In this document: positions 29,064-37,238 of the stretch, piece after piece
How the letters are laid out: every line of letters begins with the position of its first letter
Position numbering within the stretch: the first letter of the stretch is position 1
From: an uncultured Flavobacteriaceae bacterium
Lineage (GTDB): Bacteria > Bacteroidota > Bacteroidia > Flavobacteriales > Flavobacteriaceae
Length of the DNA stretch: 64,000 nucleotides
Direction: 5' to 3'
NCBI GenBank assembly: GCA_943789455.1
Contig: CALSUE010000007.1
Coordinates: forward strand, 62,001 to 126,000
Translations under genes and position numbers: made by a program
Notes under the pieces: generated by a model
Databases searched by the model: none
What the model was told of the DNA's origin: nothing
The model's input: the letters and a program-made list of their open reading frames with translations, nothing else

Positions 29064-31079
29064 CTATGAAAGATTTAAAATTATAGTTGTTCCTTTTTTT
29101 ATTGGCGACCCTTTTTTAAGAGATTGACGTCTTACTTTTCCAGTTCCTCTAACCTCTACTAATAGCCCAAAATTTTCTAATAATGAAATTGCATCCATTG
29201 CTGGCATTCCGGTTACATTTGGAATAATCTGATTATTTTTTGTTGTTTCATATTCAGAATTAGCATAGGAGTCTAGAATTCTTTTTGATGAAAAGTTTCC
29301 ATCAACAACATCATCTTCAATTGGAGTACTTGTGTAAATCTTCTGAGCAATCTCCTTAAAAACTGGAGCGGCTACAGTAGCTCCATAATATCCTTTTTTC
29401 TTATTAGGATCGTGAATAACTACAATGCATGAATATTTTGGAACATCAACTGGAAAAAAACCTGCAAAAGAGGCCACATATCTTTTATTTGAATACCCGC
29501 CAGAAATTGTATCACCCTTTTCATTAACATGTCTACCAACATATTTTTTTGCTGTACCTGTTTTTCCTGCCATTGAAAAATTGGAAGAGTAAATATTATT
29601 AGCGGTTCCTTTTTTAACTACATTTTCTAAAACCTTTTTTAATTTTCTTATCGTTTCAGGTTTAGCAATTTGTGGATTTACAATTTCTTTCTGGAAAGAT
29701 TTTTTAATTCTATTTTCTTTTCTCAACTCTTTTATAAATCTAGGCTTTACCATCTCTCCATTATTGGCAACAGCATTGTAAAACATTAATGTTTGCAGTG
29801 GAGTAATAGCAATACTATACCCCCATGACATCCATTCTAAACTAATTTTATTCCATCCTGGTTTACCAGGGTAATAAACAATTGGATTACCCTCACCTTT
29901 AATTGGTAATCCTATTTTTTCTGTTAGACCGTAGGCTTTTAAATGTCCTAAAAATTGTTCTGGATTATCATCGTAGTGTTTTCGTATTAATTTAACAATC
30001 CCAACATTAGATGATACCTCAAAAACTCTTGCTGCTGATATTTCACCATAACCACCCCTTTGAGAATCCTCTACTTTCTTTCCATGAATATATATTCTCC
30101 CTTTTTCTGTATCTACAACAGTTGATGTATCTATCTTTTTATCATCTAAAGCTGCCATAAGACTGGCTAACTTAAATGTTGATCCAGGTTCATGAGATTC
30201 CCAAACTGCATAATTTCTTTTTTCGTAATATTTACCTTTAGAAGTTCTTCCTAAGTTTGAAATTGCTTTAATTTCTCCAGTTGAAGTTTCCATTACAACA
30301 GCACAACCGTGTTCTGCTTCAAAATATTCTAATTGACGAAGCAGTGCATGATGGGTAATATCTTGAATATTTACATCTAGAGTCGTAACAACATCATGAC
30401 CGTCTATTGGCTCTTTTTCATTGACATCATTGATAGGCTTCCATTGTCCTTTTGCTATTTTTTGTTTCCAACGCAAACCATCCTCACCTTTTAAATATTC
30501 ACTAAAAGCTCCTTCAATTCCCGCCTCACCTCTTGCATCATGATATCCAATTGTTCGTTCAGCAATCTTCCCAATAGGATGAGTTCTTATTGTTTTTTGT
30601 TCCGCAATAAAACCACCTCTGTAGACCCCTAATTTAAAAATTGGAAATTTTTTTATTTTCACATAATCATTATAACCTAGGTCTTTTGCAATTAATAGAT
30701 ACCTGTTCTTAAACTTTCTTGCATCCCGTAATTTTTTTTCAAAAAAACTTGGTGATTTTCCTAAAAAATCGCCTAAAGATTCAGATAGTTCAGCTACATC
30801 TTTATTAAAAATTTCAGCAGCTACAGACATTACATCCATTCTGATGGTGAATTTTGACATTGATGTGGCTAGCAAATTTCCATCTGAAGCATATACATTT
30901 CCTTTATTGGCATTAATTGTAAATGGTTTTCTAGTAAGTTCTTTGGATATTTTAATGTATTTATCACCCTGTAAATATTGAATATCTATGATTCTAAATA
31001 TAATTAAGGAGAGAAGAATAGTCATAAAAGCAGCTACAATGTAGAATTTAGTAAGTATGCTTTTTTTATAACTTATCAA
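29064..31079 (-). CDS. ftsI: septal transpeptidase FtsI (PBP3) with PASTA domain
   Basis: Class B penicillin-binding protein that cross-links septal peptidoglycan with FtsW. One membrane helix spans residues 12-30. The dimerisation region follows; then the catalytic motifs STFK at 300-303, SSN at 356-358 and KTG at 506-508. A single PASTA domain (about 610-671, IIPNVTGMPAMDAISLLENFG onward) closes the protein; E. coli FtsI lacks it. The 671-aa length fits the Bacteroidetes form. Confidence 0.96.
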   Translation of the reverse strand: MISYKKSILTKFYIVAAFMTILLSLIIFRIIDIQYLQGDKYIKISKELTRKPFTINANKGNVYASDGNLLATSMSKFTIRMDVMSVAAEIFNKDVAELSESLGDFLGKSPSFFEKKLRDARKFKNRYLLIAKDLGYNDYVKIKKFPIFKLGVYRGGFIAEQKTIRTHPIGKIAERTIGYHDARGEAGIEGAFSEYLKGEDGLRWKQKIAKGQWKPINDVNEKEPIDGHDVVTTLDVNIQDITHHALLRQLEYFEAEHGCAVVMETSTGEIKAISNLGRTSKGKYYEKRNYAVWESHEPGSTFKLASLMAALDDKKIDTSTVVDTEKGRIYIHGKKVEDSQRGGYGEISAARVFEVSSNVGIVKLIRKHYDDNPEQFLGHLKAYGLTEKIGLPIKGEGNPIVYYPGKPGWNKISLEWMSWGYSIAITPLQTLMFYNAVANNGEMVKPRFIKELRKENRIKKSFQKEIVNPQIAKPETIRKLKKVLENVVKKGTANNIYSSNFSMAGKTGTAKKYVGRHVNEKGDTISGGYSNKRYVASFAGFFPVDVPKYSCIVVIHDPNKKKGYYGATVAAPVFKEIAQKIYTSTPIEDDVVDGNFSSKRILDSYANSEYETTKNNQIIPNVTGMPAMDAISLLENFGLLVEVRGTGKVRRQSLKKGSPIKKGTTIILNLS

Positions 31080-31091
31080 GGTGATGAAATT

Positions 31092-31418
31092 TTATTCGTT
31101 ATTAATTATTTTTATTCTCTTTGGTGGATTCTTTGAAGGCTGTAATCCCATTTTTTTTGCCTTTTGACGAATGCTAGATTCCATTTTCATTCGCATTAAT
31201 GTTGTTTGTGTATCTATATATTCTGCTCTTAATTCTCTTTTTTGCTTATTTAATTTTGAAATTTCAATCACCTTTTTATCGGTACTGTGAGCACTAGAAA
31301 TCATTATTAATAAAAGTGCCACTATAAAAAACATCATTCTCCAATTCTTAAAAGACGATTCATCAATTAGAAAACCTCCCTTTAAAAGTTCATACAAACT
31401 TTTCTTTACCTTTAACAT
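31092..31418 (-). CDS. ftsL: FtsL-like divisome protein
   Basis: A 108-aa single-pass membrane protein between rsmH and ftsI, the position of ftsL in dcw clusters. It has a cytosolic start, a membrane helix MMFFIVALLLIMISSAH (about 28-44), and a charged periplasmic helix with heptad-like spacing (ISKLNKQKRELRAEYIDTQ), then IRQKAKKMGLQPSKNPPKRI. Sequence identity in this family is low, so the call depends on topology and location. It would pair with a FtsB-like partner encoded elsewhere. Confidence 0.8.
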   Translation of the reverse strand: MLKVKKSLYELLKGGFLIDESSFKNWRMMFFIVALLLIMISSAHSTDKKVIEISKLNKQKRELRAEYIDTQTTLMRMKMESSIRQKAKKMGLQPSKNPPKRIKIINNE

Positions 31419-32323
31419 TATGTTTTTAATTTAGCCACTCTTAATTTGGCACTTCGAGCTCTATTATTTTTTCTTACCTCTTCTTGATTTGGTATAATTA
31501 GTTTTCCTAATTTCATTAAAGGAACATCAATGTTTCCAAAAAAATCTTTTTCTGGCTCACCATCAAATAACCCTGTTCTAATAAATCTTTTTACTAATCT
31601 ATCTTCTAAAGAATGATAAGAAATAATACTTAGTCGTCCCTCTTGCGAAAGTAAATCTGGGGTTTGAATTAAAAACTCTTTCAAAACCTCTAACTCCTCA
31701 TTTACTTCAATCCTTATGGCTTGAAAAATCTGAGCTAATATTTTATGCTCTTTCGCTTTTGGTAAATATTTTTGCAATAGTTTTCTTAACTGAAAACTAG
31801 TCTCTATGACACCGTCTGTTCTTGCCTCTACAATTGTATGCGCAATTGCTCTTGCATTTCTTAGTTCACCATACATAAACAAGATATTTGCCAACATCTC
31901 TTCAGTATAGGTATTGATGATTTTCTTTGCAGACGTCTTTGAACTTTGGTTCATTCTCATATCTAGCTCACCATCAAAACGAATAGAAAAACCTCTTTCA
32001 GCTTCATCAAATTGATGAGATGACACTCCTAGATCTGCCAAAATTCCATCTACTTTTTTCACTCCATAGAACTTTAAAAACCTACCTATGTATCTAAAAT
32101 TCTCTTCAATTAAAATAAATCGATTGTCGTCAATTTTGTTTCTTTTTGCATCTAAATCTTGATCAAAAGCAATTAGCTTACCTGTTGCGCCTAAACGGCT
32201 TAAAATCTCTCTAGAATGTCCACCACCGCCAAAAGTAACATCAACATAAACACCATCTTTCTTTATTGCTAAAGCGTCAATACTTTCATGCAACAATACT
32301 GGATTATGATACTCCATCTTCAT
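31418..32323 (-). CDS. rsmH: 16S rRNA (cytosine1402-N4)-methyltransferase
   Basis: SAM-dependent methyltransferase for C1402 in the decoding centre. The N-terminus YHNPVLLHESIDAL and the SAM loop VDVTFGGGGHSREIL are diagnostic, followed by DGILADLGVSSHQFDEAERGFS and the C-terminal ISYHSLEDRLVKRFI. It is 301 aa, overlaps mraZ by 20 bases and shares one base with ftsL. MEYHNP, two codons later, is an equally possible start. Confidence 0.96.
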   Translation of the reverse strand: MKMEYHNPVLLHESIDALAIKKDGVYVDVTFGGGGHSREILSRLGATGKLIAFDQDLDAKRNKIDDNRFILIEENFRYIGRFLKFYGVKKVDGILADLGVSSHQFDEAERGFSIRFDGELDMRMNQSSKTSAKKIINTYTEEMLANILFMYGELRNARAIAHTIVEARTDGVIETSFQLRKLLQKYLPKAKEHKILAQIFQAIRIEVNEELEVLKEFLIQTPDLLSQEGRLSIISYHSLEDRLVKRFIRTGLFDGEPEKDFFGNIDVPLMKLGKLIIPNQEEVRKNNRARSAKLRVAKLKT

Positions 32324-32771
32324 CAGTATTACCCATTACCTCCTCTGCCAATAATGCAAAATCTGTCGTCGCATCATCTATTGTTTTCTCATAATTATCT
32401 TTATCCCAAATTTCTATAATATTGATTGCAGAGGACAATACGATCTGCTTTTTAATTCCTGCAAATTGACATAAGTCTTTTGGAATTAATAACCTGCCAG
32501 AAGCATCCAATTCAATCACTCTTACACCAGCAGTAAATCTTCTAATAAAATCGTTATTCTTCTTAACAAATCGATTTAAGCTATTCACCTTAAGCATAAC
32601 TTCATTCCATTCCTGCATTGGATATAATTCTAAACAAGGTTGAAAAACAGCACGCTTTAACACAAATCCTTCTTGTAGAATAGGCGACAATTGCTTTTTA
32701 AAAGCAGATGAAATCATCAATCTGCCTTTAGCATCTGCCTTACACTCGTATGTTCCTATTAAATTTATCAA
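32304..32771 (-). CDS. mraZ: transcriptional regulator MraZ
   Basis: AbrB-type DNA-binding protein that represses its own dcw operon in studied bacteria. Two swapped-hairpin repeats are visible: IGTYECKADAKGRLMISSAFKKQL at residues 5-28 and VIELDASGRLLIPKDLCQFA near 85-105, with DxKGR and DxSGR as hallmarks. It has 155 aa. The start is TTG at 32771, since no in-frame ATG exists before the conserved region, and the promoter lies only 24 bases upstream. Three perfect MraZ boxes lie upstream at 32811-32840. Confidence 0.93.
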   Translation of the reverse strand: MINLIGTYECKADAKGRLMISSAFKKQLSPILQEGFVLKRAVFQPCLELYPMQEWNEVMLKVNSLNRFVKKNNDFIRRFTAGVRVIELDASGRLLIPKDLCQFAGIKKQIVLSSAINIIEIWDKDNYEKTIDDATTDFALLAEEVMGNTDEDGVS

Positions 32772-32794
32772 TTGATTTGATTTGGGCTTGAAGT

Positions 32795-32802
32795 CAAAAA
32801 TA
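32795..32802 (-). promoter_or_regulatory. TAnnTTTG promoter -7 element of the dcw operon
   Basis: TATTTTTG on the minus strand, 24 bases upstream of the mraZ TTG start. The MraZ boxes lie 9-38 bases upstream of it, over the expected -33 region. Confidence 0.65.
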
Positions 32803-32810
32803 AAAATTAT

Positions 32811-32840
32811 TTACCACTTTTTACCACTTTTTACCACTTT
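32811..32840 (-). promoter_or_regulatory. three tandem MraZ boxes
   Basis: On the minus strand the 10-base unit AAAGTGGTAA occurs three times without a break (32831-32840, 32821-32830, 32811-32820). The unit and the 10-base period match the known MraZ operator type, AAAGTG followed by G/T and a spacer. The array sits just upstream of the -7 element at 32795, a position where bound MraZ would block transcription of the whole operon. Confidence 0.85.
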
Positions 32841-32944
32841 GTTGATAAGTATTAACTTAGGTTGTAATTTTTTTACAAATTTTTAGCCTGACAAAGTGAA
32901 TTGTCACATGTTTCAAGTTCAGTTTTTTTGTCATAAAAAATAAC

Positions 32945-32952
32945 TACATTTG
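32945..32952 (+). promoter_or_regulatory. TAnnTTTG promoter -7 element for the alpha/beta hydrolase operon
   Basis: TACATTTG followed by CC, 24 bases upstream of the ATG at 32977. It points away from the mraZ promoter. Confidence 0.6.
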
Positions 32953-32976
32953 CCTTTAAGTCTAACCAAATAAAAA

Positions 32977-33741
32977 ATGACTGAAAGCTTAAAGACTGAG
33001 GGGGAATTTACATATGCTGAAGCAGGAGAAGGAAGGCCTTTAATAGTCCTTCATGGACTGATGGGTGCCTTGAGTAATTTTGATAAAACTTTTCAATATT
33101 TTTCTGAGAAAGGATATAAGGTTTTAATTCCGGAATTACCATTATATACATTGCCTTTGCTAAAAACTAATGTTAAAAATTTAGCAAATTTTCTGCACGA
33201 TTTTATTGAGTTTAAAGGCTTGAAAAATGTAACTCTTCTAGGAAATTCTTTAGGTGGTCATATCGCACTTTACTTCACAAAACATTATCCTAAATATGTT
33301 CATTCTTTGGTACTTACCGGAAGTTCAGGTTTATATGAGAAAGCAATGGGCGACACATATCCTAAAAGAGGAAATTACGAATATATAGAACAAAAAACGA
33401 GAGATGTTTTTTATGATCCGGCTATTGCCACAAAAGAACTTGTGGACCAAGTATATGGAATTGTTAACAACCGAGTCACAGTATTAAAGACATTAACTAT
33501 CGCTAAAAGTGCCATCAGACACAATATGTCAGGTGATCTACCTGATATCATTCAACCAACTTGCTTAATATGGGGGAAGCAAGATTCAGTTACACCTCCA
33601 GAAGTAGCCAATGACTTTCACAAACTATTACCCAATTCTGACTTATTTTGGATTGACAATTGTGGGCATGCTGCAATGATGGAAAAACCAAAGGAATTCA
33701 ATCAAATTTTAGAATCTTGGTTTACCTCAAGAAATATCTAA
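32977..33741 (+). CDS. alpha/beta hydrolase
   Basis: A 254-aa hydrolase of the alpha/beta fold. The oxyanion entry IVLHGLMGALSNF, the nucleophile elbow GNSLGGH (Ser91), the acid in WGKQDSVTPPEVA and the base in NCGHAAMMEKPKEF form a full triad. No signal peptide is seen. The substrate cannot be deduced; esterase-like or C-C hydrolase activity are both possible. The engB gene starts three bases after its stop, so they are co-transcribed. Confidence 0.88.
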   Translation: MTESLKTEGEFTYAEAGEGRPLIVLHGLMGALSNFDKTFQYFSEKGYKVLIPELPLYTLPLLKTNVKNLANFLHDFIEFKGLKNVTLLGNSLGGHIALYFTKHYPKYVHSLVLTGSSGLYEKAMGDTYPKRGNYEYIEQKTRDVFYDPAIATKELVDQVYGIVNNRVTVLKTLTIAKSAIRHNMSGDLPDIIQPTCLIWGKQDSVTPPEVANDFHKLLPNSDLFWIDNCGHAAMMEKPKEFNQILESWFTSRNI

Positions 33742-33744
33742 TTC

Positions 33745-34356
33745 ATGAAAATTAAATCCGCAGAGTTTATCATGAGTAACAGCAATGTTACAAAAGCTCC
33801 TAAAGATAGAATTCCAGAATATGCTTTTATTGGAAGATCTAACGTTGGAAAATCCTCGTTAATTAATATGTTAATGGGGCGTAAAGACCTGGCAAAAACT
33901 TCAGGAAAACCTGGAAAAACACAACTCATTAATCATTTTAAGATAAATGATACTTGGTTTTTGGTTGATTTACCAGGATATGGATATGCTAAAATTTCGA
34001 AAAAAAAACGAACAATTTTTCAATACTTTATTGAAAATTACTTTAAAGAGAGAGAACAACTTGTTTGCACATTTGTTCTAATAGATTCTAGACATGACCC
34101 TCAAAAGATCGATATTGAATTTATGAATTTTTTAGGCAACAACCAGATCCCTTTTTGTATTGTTTTTACAAAGGCTGATAAACTGGGAAGCTCAAAACTT
34201 AATAAACAAATTGTTTCTTACAAAAAGAAATTATTAAACACTTGGGAAACACTTCCAACTTCTTTTATTACCTCATCATCTAGCGGTTTAGGGAAAGATG
34301 ATTTTTTGAATTTTATAGCTACTGTAAATGAGGATGTTGCTAGCAATTTTAAATAA
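33745..34356 (+). CDS. engB: ribosome biogenesis GTPase EngB (YihA/YsxC)
   Basis: GTPase needed for late 50S assembly. G1 is GRSNVGKS at residues 30-37, G2 falls in the KTSGKPGKTQLINHF region, G3 is DLPGYGYAKI, and G4 is FTKADKL. The 203-aa length is standard. It lies between the alpha/beta hydrolase and a pseudouridine synthase in the same direction. Confidence 0.95.
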   Translation: MKIKSAEFIMSNSNVTKAPKDRIPEYAFIGRSNVGKSSLINMLMGRKDLAKTSGKPGKTQLINHFKINDTWFLVDLPGYGYAKISKKKRTIFQYFIENYFKEREQLVCTFVLIDSRHDPQKIDIEFMNFLGNNQIPFCIVFTKADKLGSSKLNKQIVSYKKKLLNTWETLPTSFITSSSSGLGKDDFLNFIATVNEDVASNFK

Positions 34357-34358
34357 TA

Positions 34359-35045
34359 ATGCATTCTACAAAAAACAATTTAGAGGTTCTTTTTGAAGAC
34401 AATCACTTACTGATTGTGAACAAAAAATCTGGAGATATTGTTCAAGGTGATAAAACTGGAGATAAACCTCTAAGTGAAGTTGTAAAAGAATATATTAAAG
34501 AAAAATACAACAAACCAGGTGACGTATTTTTAGGAGTAGTTCACAGGTTAGATAGGCCCACTTCTGGAATTATAATTTTTGCCAGAACCTCTAAAGCATT
34601 GGAGAGATTGAATAAGATGCTTCGAGATAGAGTTATTTCAAAAACATATTGGGCAATAATAAAAAATAATCCAAAAAAAGTAAAAGACACCTTAATTCAT
34701 TTTCTAAAAAAGAACCCAAAAAATAACAAATCTACTGTTTTTACAAAAAAAACTGAAGGCAGTAAAAAAGCCATTCTTCATTTTACCATTAAAAAAAAGT
34801 TAGACAATTATTCACTTCTTGAAATCGATTTAGAAACAGGTAGACACCATCAAATTAGAGCTCAACTTTCTTTCATTGGAAGCCCAATCAAAGGAGACTT
34901 GAAATACGGCGCATCAAGAAGTAATAAAGATGGTAGTATACATTTACATGCCAGAACAATAAATTTCACTCACCCTGTATCAAAAAAGACAATTACAATT
35001 ATAGCTCCAATTCCAAACGAAGTAATTTGGAATGCATGTAAGTAA
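34359..35045 (+). CDS. RluA-family pseudouridine synthase
   Basis: Isomerises uridine in rRNA or tRNA. The catalytic motif GVVHRLDRPTSGIIIFAR has the conserved Asp at residue 65, and ETGRHHQIRAQLSFIG is the second family motif. At 228 aa it has no S4 domain, so it resembles the shorter RluA/TruC-like members; the target base cannot be assigned. It starts two bases after engB. Confidence 0.9.
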   Translation: MHSTKNNLEVLFEDNHLLIVNKKSGDIVQGDKTGDKPLSEVVKEYIKEKYNKPGDVFLGVVHRLDRPTSGIIIFARTSKALERLNKMLRDRVISKTYWAIIKNNPKKVKDTLIHFLKKNPKNNKSTVFTKKTEGSKKAILHFTIKKKLDNYSLLEIDLETGRHHQIRAQLSFIGSPIKGDLKYGASRSNKDGSIHLHARTINFTHPVSKKTITIIAPIPNEVIWNACK

Positions 35046-35085
35046 TTATTATATTTAGGAATAATTATTTTAACGCTATTTTTAT

Positions 35086-36492
35086 ATGACTACTAGAAGA
35101 AAATTCCTTAAAAAAACTTTAGCAGGCTCTGCAGCATTTTTTATTGTTCCAAGACATGTTCTCGGGCGTGGTTTTACTGCACCCAGTGATAAATTAGGTA
35201 TTGCAGCTATAGGTATTGGTGGAAGAGGTACTAGCAATTTAATGAATAGCTTTACCTCAAATAAAGCGAATATTGTAGCACTCTGTGATGTAGATGACAG
35301 AAGAGCTAAGCCCATGAGAGAACAATTTTCTGAAGCTCCATATCTGAGAGATTATAGAGATATGTTAGAGAAACATCACAAAGATATTGATGCAGTTATT
35401 GTGAGTTCAGCAGATCACATGCACTATGTGCAATGTATGTCAGCAATGGATCTAGGAAAACATATGTATATAGAAAAGCCTTTAACTCATGATATTTGGG
35501 AAGCTAGAAAACTTACCGAAATGGCAGAGAATAAAAAACTGGTTACCCAGATGGGAAATCAAGGTGCCAGTGGAGATGGAACCAGATGGATTGACGCAGT
35601 TATACAAGAGGGTATTATTGGTGAGGTAGGAGAAGTTCATGCGTGGACTAACAGACCTGTATGGCCTCAAGGCATCCCTGTTCCAAAAGAAACCATGCCT
35701 GTTCCAAAAGAAATTGATTGGAATTTATGGTTAGGAACTGCTCCATGGAGGGAGTATCATGAAGCGTTTATGCCAACCAGATGGAGAGGCTACTGGGATT
35801 ATGGCACAGGTGCACTAGGAGATATGGGATGTCATTTAATCGATGTTCCGTTTAGAGCACTAAAACTTGGCTACCCTACCTCTGTTGAATGTAGTTTAAC
35901 AAATACCTATCGAGACTTTTTTGAAGAAGTTGTCTATGATGAAACCCCTCCTGCATCATCAGTTATACACCTAGAGTTTCCTAAAAGAGGAAATATGCCT
36001 GCCGTAGAACTTCATTGGTATGATGGTGGAATAGAGCCTGAAAGACCAGATTTACTTCCTGCCAACGAACCACTTGGTGATTGGGGTGGTGGTGTAATTA
36101 TGAAAGGGTCTAAAGGGATCTTAATTTGTGGAACCTACGGAGCTAACCCAAAAGTATTTTTAAACGATGGCTCAGAAGTTCTAGAGGTTAAAAATATGGC
36201 TCCATTAGTTAAAGATGGAATGAGTGGTCATCAAGCTCAATGGATTAATGCTTGTAAAGAAGGGTATGGTGCTTATACTAGCTCACCTTTGTCTCAAGCA
36301 GGACCATTAACTGAAACTGTATTAATGGGAAATCTAGCCATTAGAGCTGCTCTACTTCACGAAAAAGTTGAGAATAGATATAATTTCCCTGGCAGAAGAA
36401 AGAAACTTCTTTGGGACGGTGAAAATATGAAAATTACAAATTTTGACATGGCCAATCAATTCATTAAAAGAGACTACAGAAAAGGCTGGTAA
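35086..36492 (+). CDS. Gfo/Idh/MocA family oxidoreductase, Tat-type export signal
   Basis: A 468-aa NAD(P)-dependent oxidoreductase of the sugar or inositol dehydrogenase type. The N-terminus MTTRRKFLKKTLAGSAAFF is a twin-arginine signal, so it is exported folded with cofactor. The Rossmann entry LGIAAIGIGGRGTSNLM comes near residue 40, then the EKPLTHDIWEARKL motif near 130. The second domain is rich in Trp (WPQGIPVPK, WNLWLGTAPWREY), as in exported glycosidase-like or sugar-oxidising members. Substrate unknown. The nitroreductase gene follows 14 bases later. Confidence 0.88.
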   Translation: MTTRRKFLKKTLAGSAAFFIVPRHVLGRGFTAPSDKLGIAAIGIGGRGTSNLMNSFTSNKANIVALCDVDDRRAKPMREQFSEAPYLRDYRDMLEKHHKDIDAVIVSSADHMHYVQCMSAMDLGKHMYIEKPLTHDIWEARKLTEMAENKKLVTQMGNQGASGDGTRWIDAVIQEGIIGEVGEVHAWTNRPVWPQGIPVPKETMPVPKEIDWNLWLGTAPWREYHEAFMPTRWRGYWDYGTGALGDMGCHLIDVPFRALKLGYPTSVECSLTNTYRDFFEEVVYDETPPASSVIHLEFPKRGNMPAVELHWYDGGIEPERPDLLPANEPLGDWGGGVIMKGSKGILICGTYGANPKVFLNDGSEVLEVKNMAPLVKDGMSGHQAQWINACKEGYGAYTSSPLSQAGPLTETVLMGNLAIRAALLHEKVENRYNFPGRRKKLLWDGENMKITNFDMANQFIKRDYRKGW

Positions 36493-36506
36493 ACTATCTA
36501 TAATTT

Positions 36507-37238
36507 ATGACACAAAAAACAGTAGAGGAAGCGATTAATTATCGTAGGTCTGTTAGAATCTATGACCCTGAAAAGAAAATAGATAGCGCACTTGTAAAAA
36601 AATGTATTTATCAAGCTTCATTGGCTCCTAATAGTAGCAATATGCAACTTTGGGAATTCTATCACATCACTTCCAAGGAAACCATTCAAAAAATAGCGCC
36701 TTTGTGTTTTAATCAAAACGCTGCCAGAACAGCTGAAGAATTGGTGGTTTTTGTAACACGTAAAGATCTCTGGAAAAGAAGAAAAAACTCAAACTTAAAA
36801 ATGATTGATCGAATTTTTCCACCAAAACCAAAGTCTGAACAAAGTAGTAGAGAAAAGGTGAGTAGAAATTACTATGGGAAATTAATTCCATTTGCCTACA
36901 GTGATTTCTTAGGGGTTTTTGGTTTTTTTAAATACCTAATGATTTTAGTAATTGGGCTTTTTAAACCTATTTTTAGAGAGGTTAGAAATAGTGACATGAG
37001 AATAGTTGCTCATAAAACTTGTGCGCTAGCTGCAGAAAATTTTATGTTAAGTATGGCTGCTGAAGGATATGACACCTGTCCAATGGAAGGCTCTGATACA
37101 TGGCGCGTAAAGAAACTTCTAAACTTACCACGAGGTGCAGAAATAAATATGATTGTCTCTTGTGGTATTAGAAAACCAGAGGGTGTTTATGGAGAACGCT
37201 TTAGAATTCCATTTGAGGAAGTGTATACAGAAATTTAA
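36507..37238 (+). CDS. nitroreductase family flavoprotein
   Basis: A 243-aa FMN-binding reductase. The start TVEEAINYRRSVRIYD carries the FMN-phosphate Arg cluster, and ASLAPNSSNMQLWEFY is the family signature. AAENFMLSMAAEGYDTCPMEG and INMIVSCGIRKPEG complete the flavin site. A central stretch (about 125-165, including a hydrophobic FFKYLMILVIGLF) makes it longer than minimal members. Substrate unknown. Its stop codon overlaps the stop of the convergent acylase within TTAA. Confidence 0.85.
   Translation: MTQKTVEEAINYRRSVRIYDPEKKIDSALVKKCIYQASLAPNSSNMQLWEFYHITSKETIQKIAPLCFNQNAARTAEELVVFVTRKDLWKRRKNSNLKMIDRIFPPKPKSEQSSREKVSRNYYGKLIPFAYSDFLGVFGFFKYLMILVIGLFKPIFREVRNSDMRIVAHKTCALAAENFMLSMAAEGYDTCPMEGSDTWRVKKLLNLPRGAEINMIVSCGIRKPEGVYGERFRIPFEEVYTEI

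Noticed and set aside
32893-32898. A fourth MraZ box (AAAGTG on the plus strand)
   Set aside because: It is single, in the opposite orientation, and the next bases do not fit the 10-base unit.
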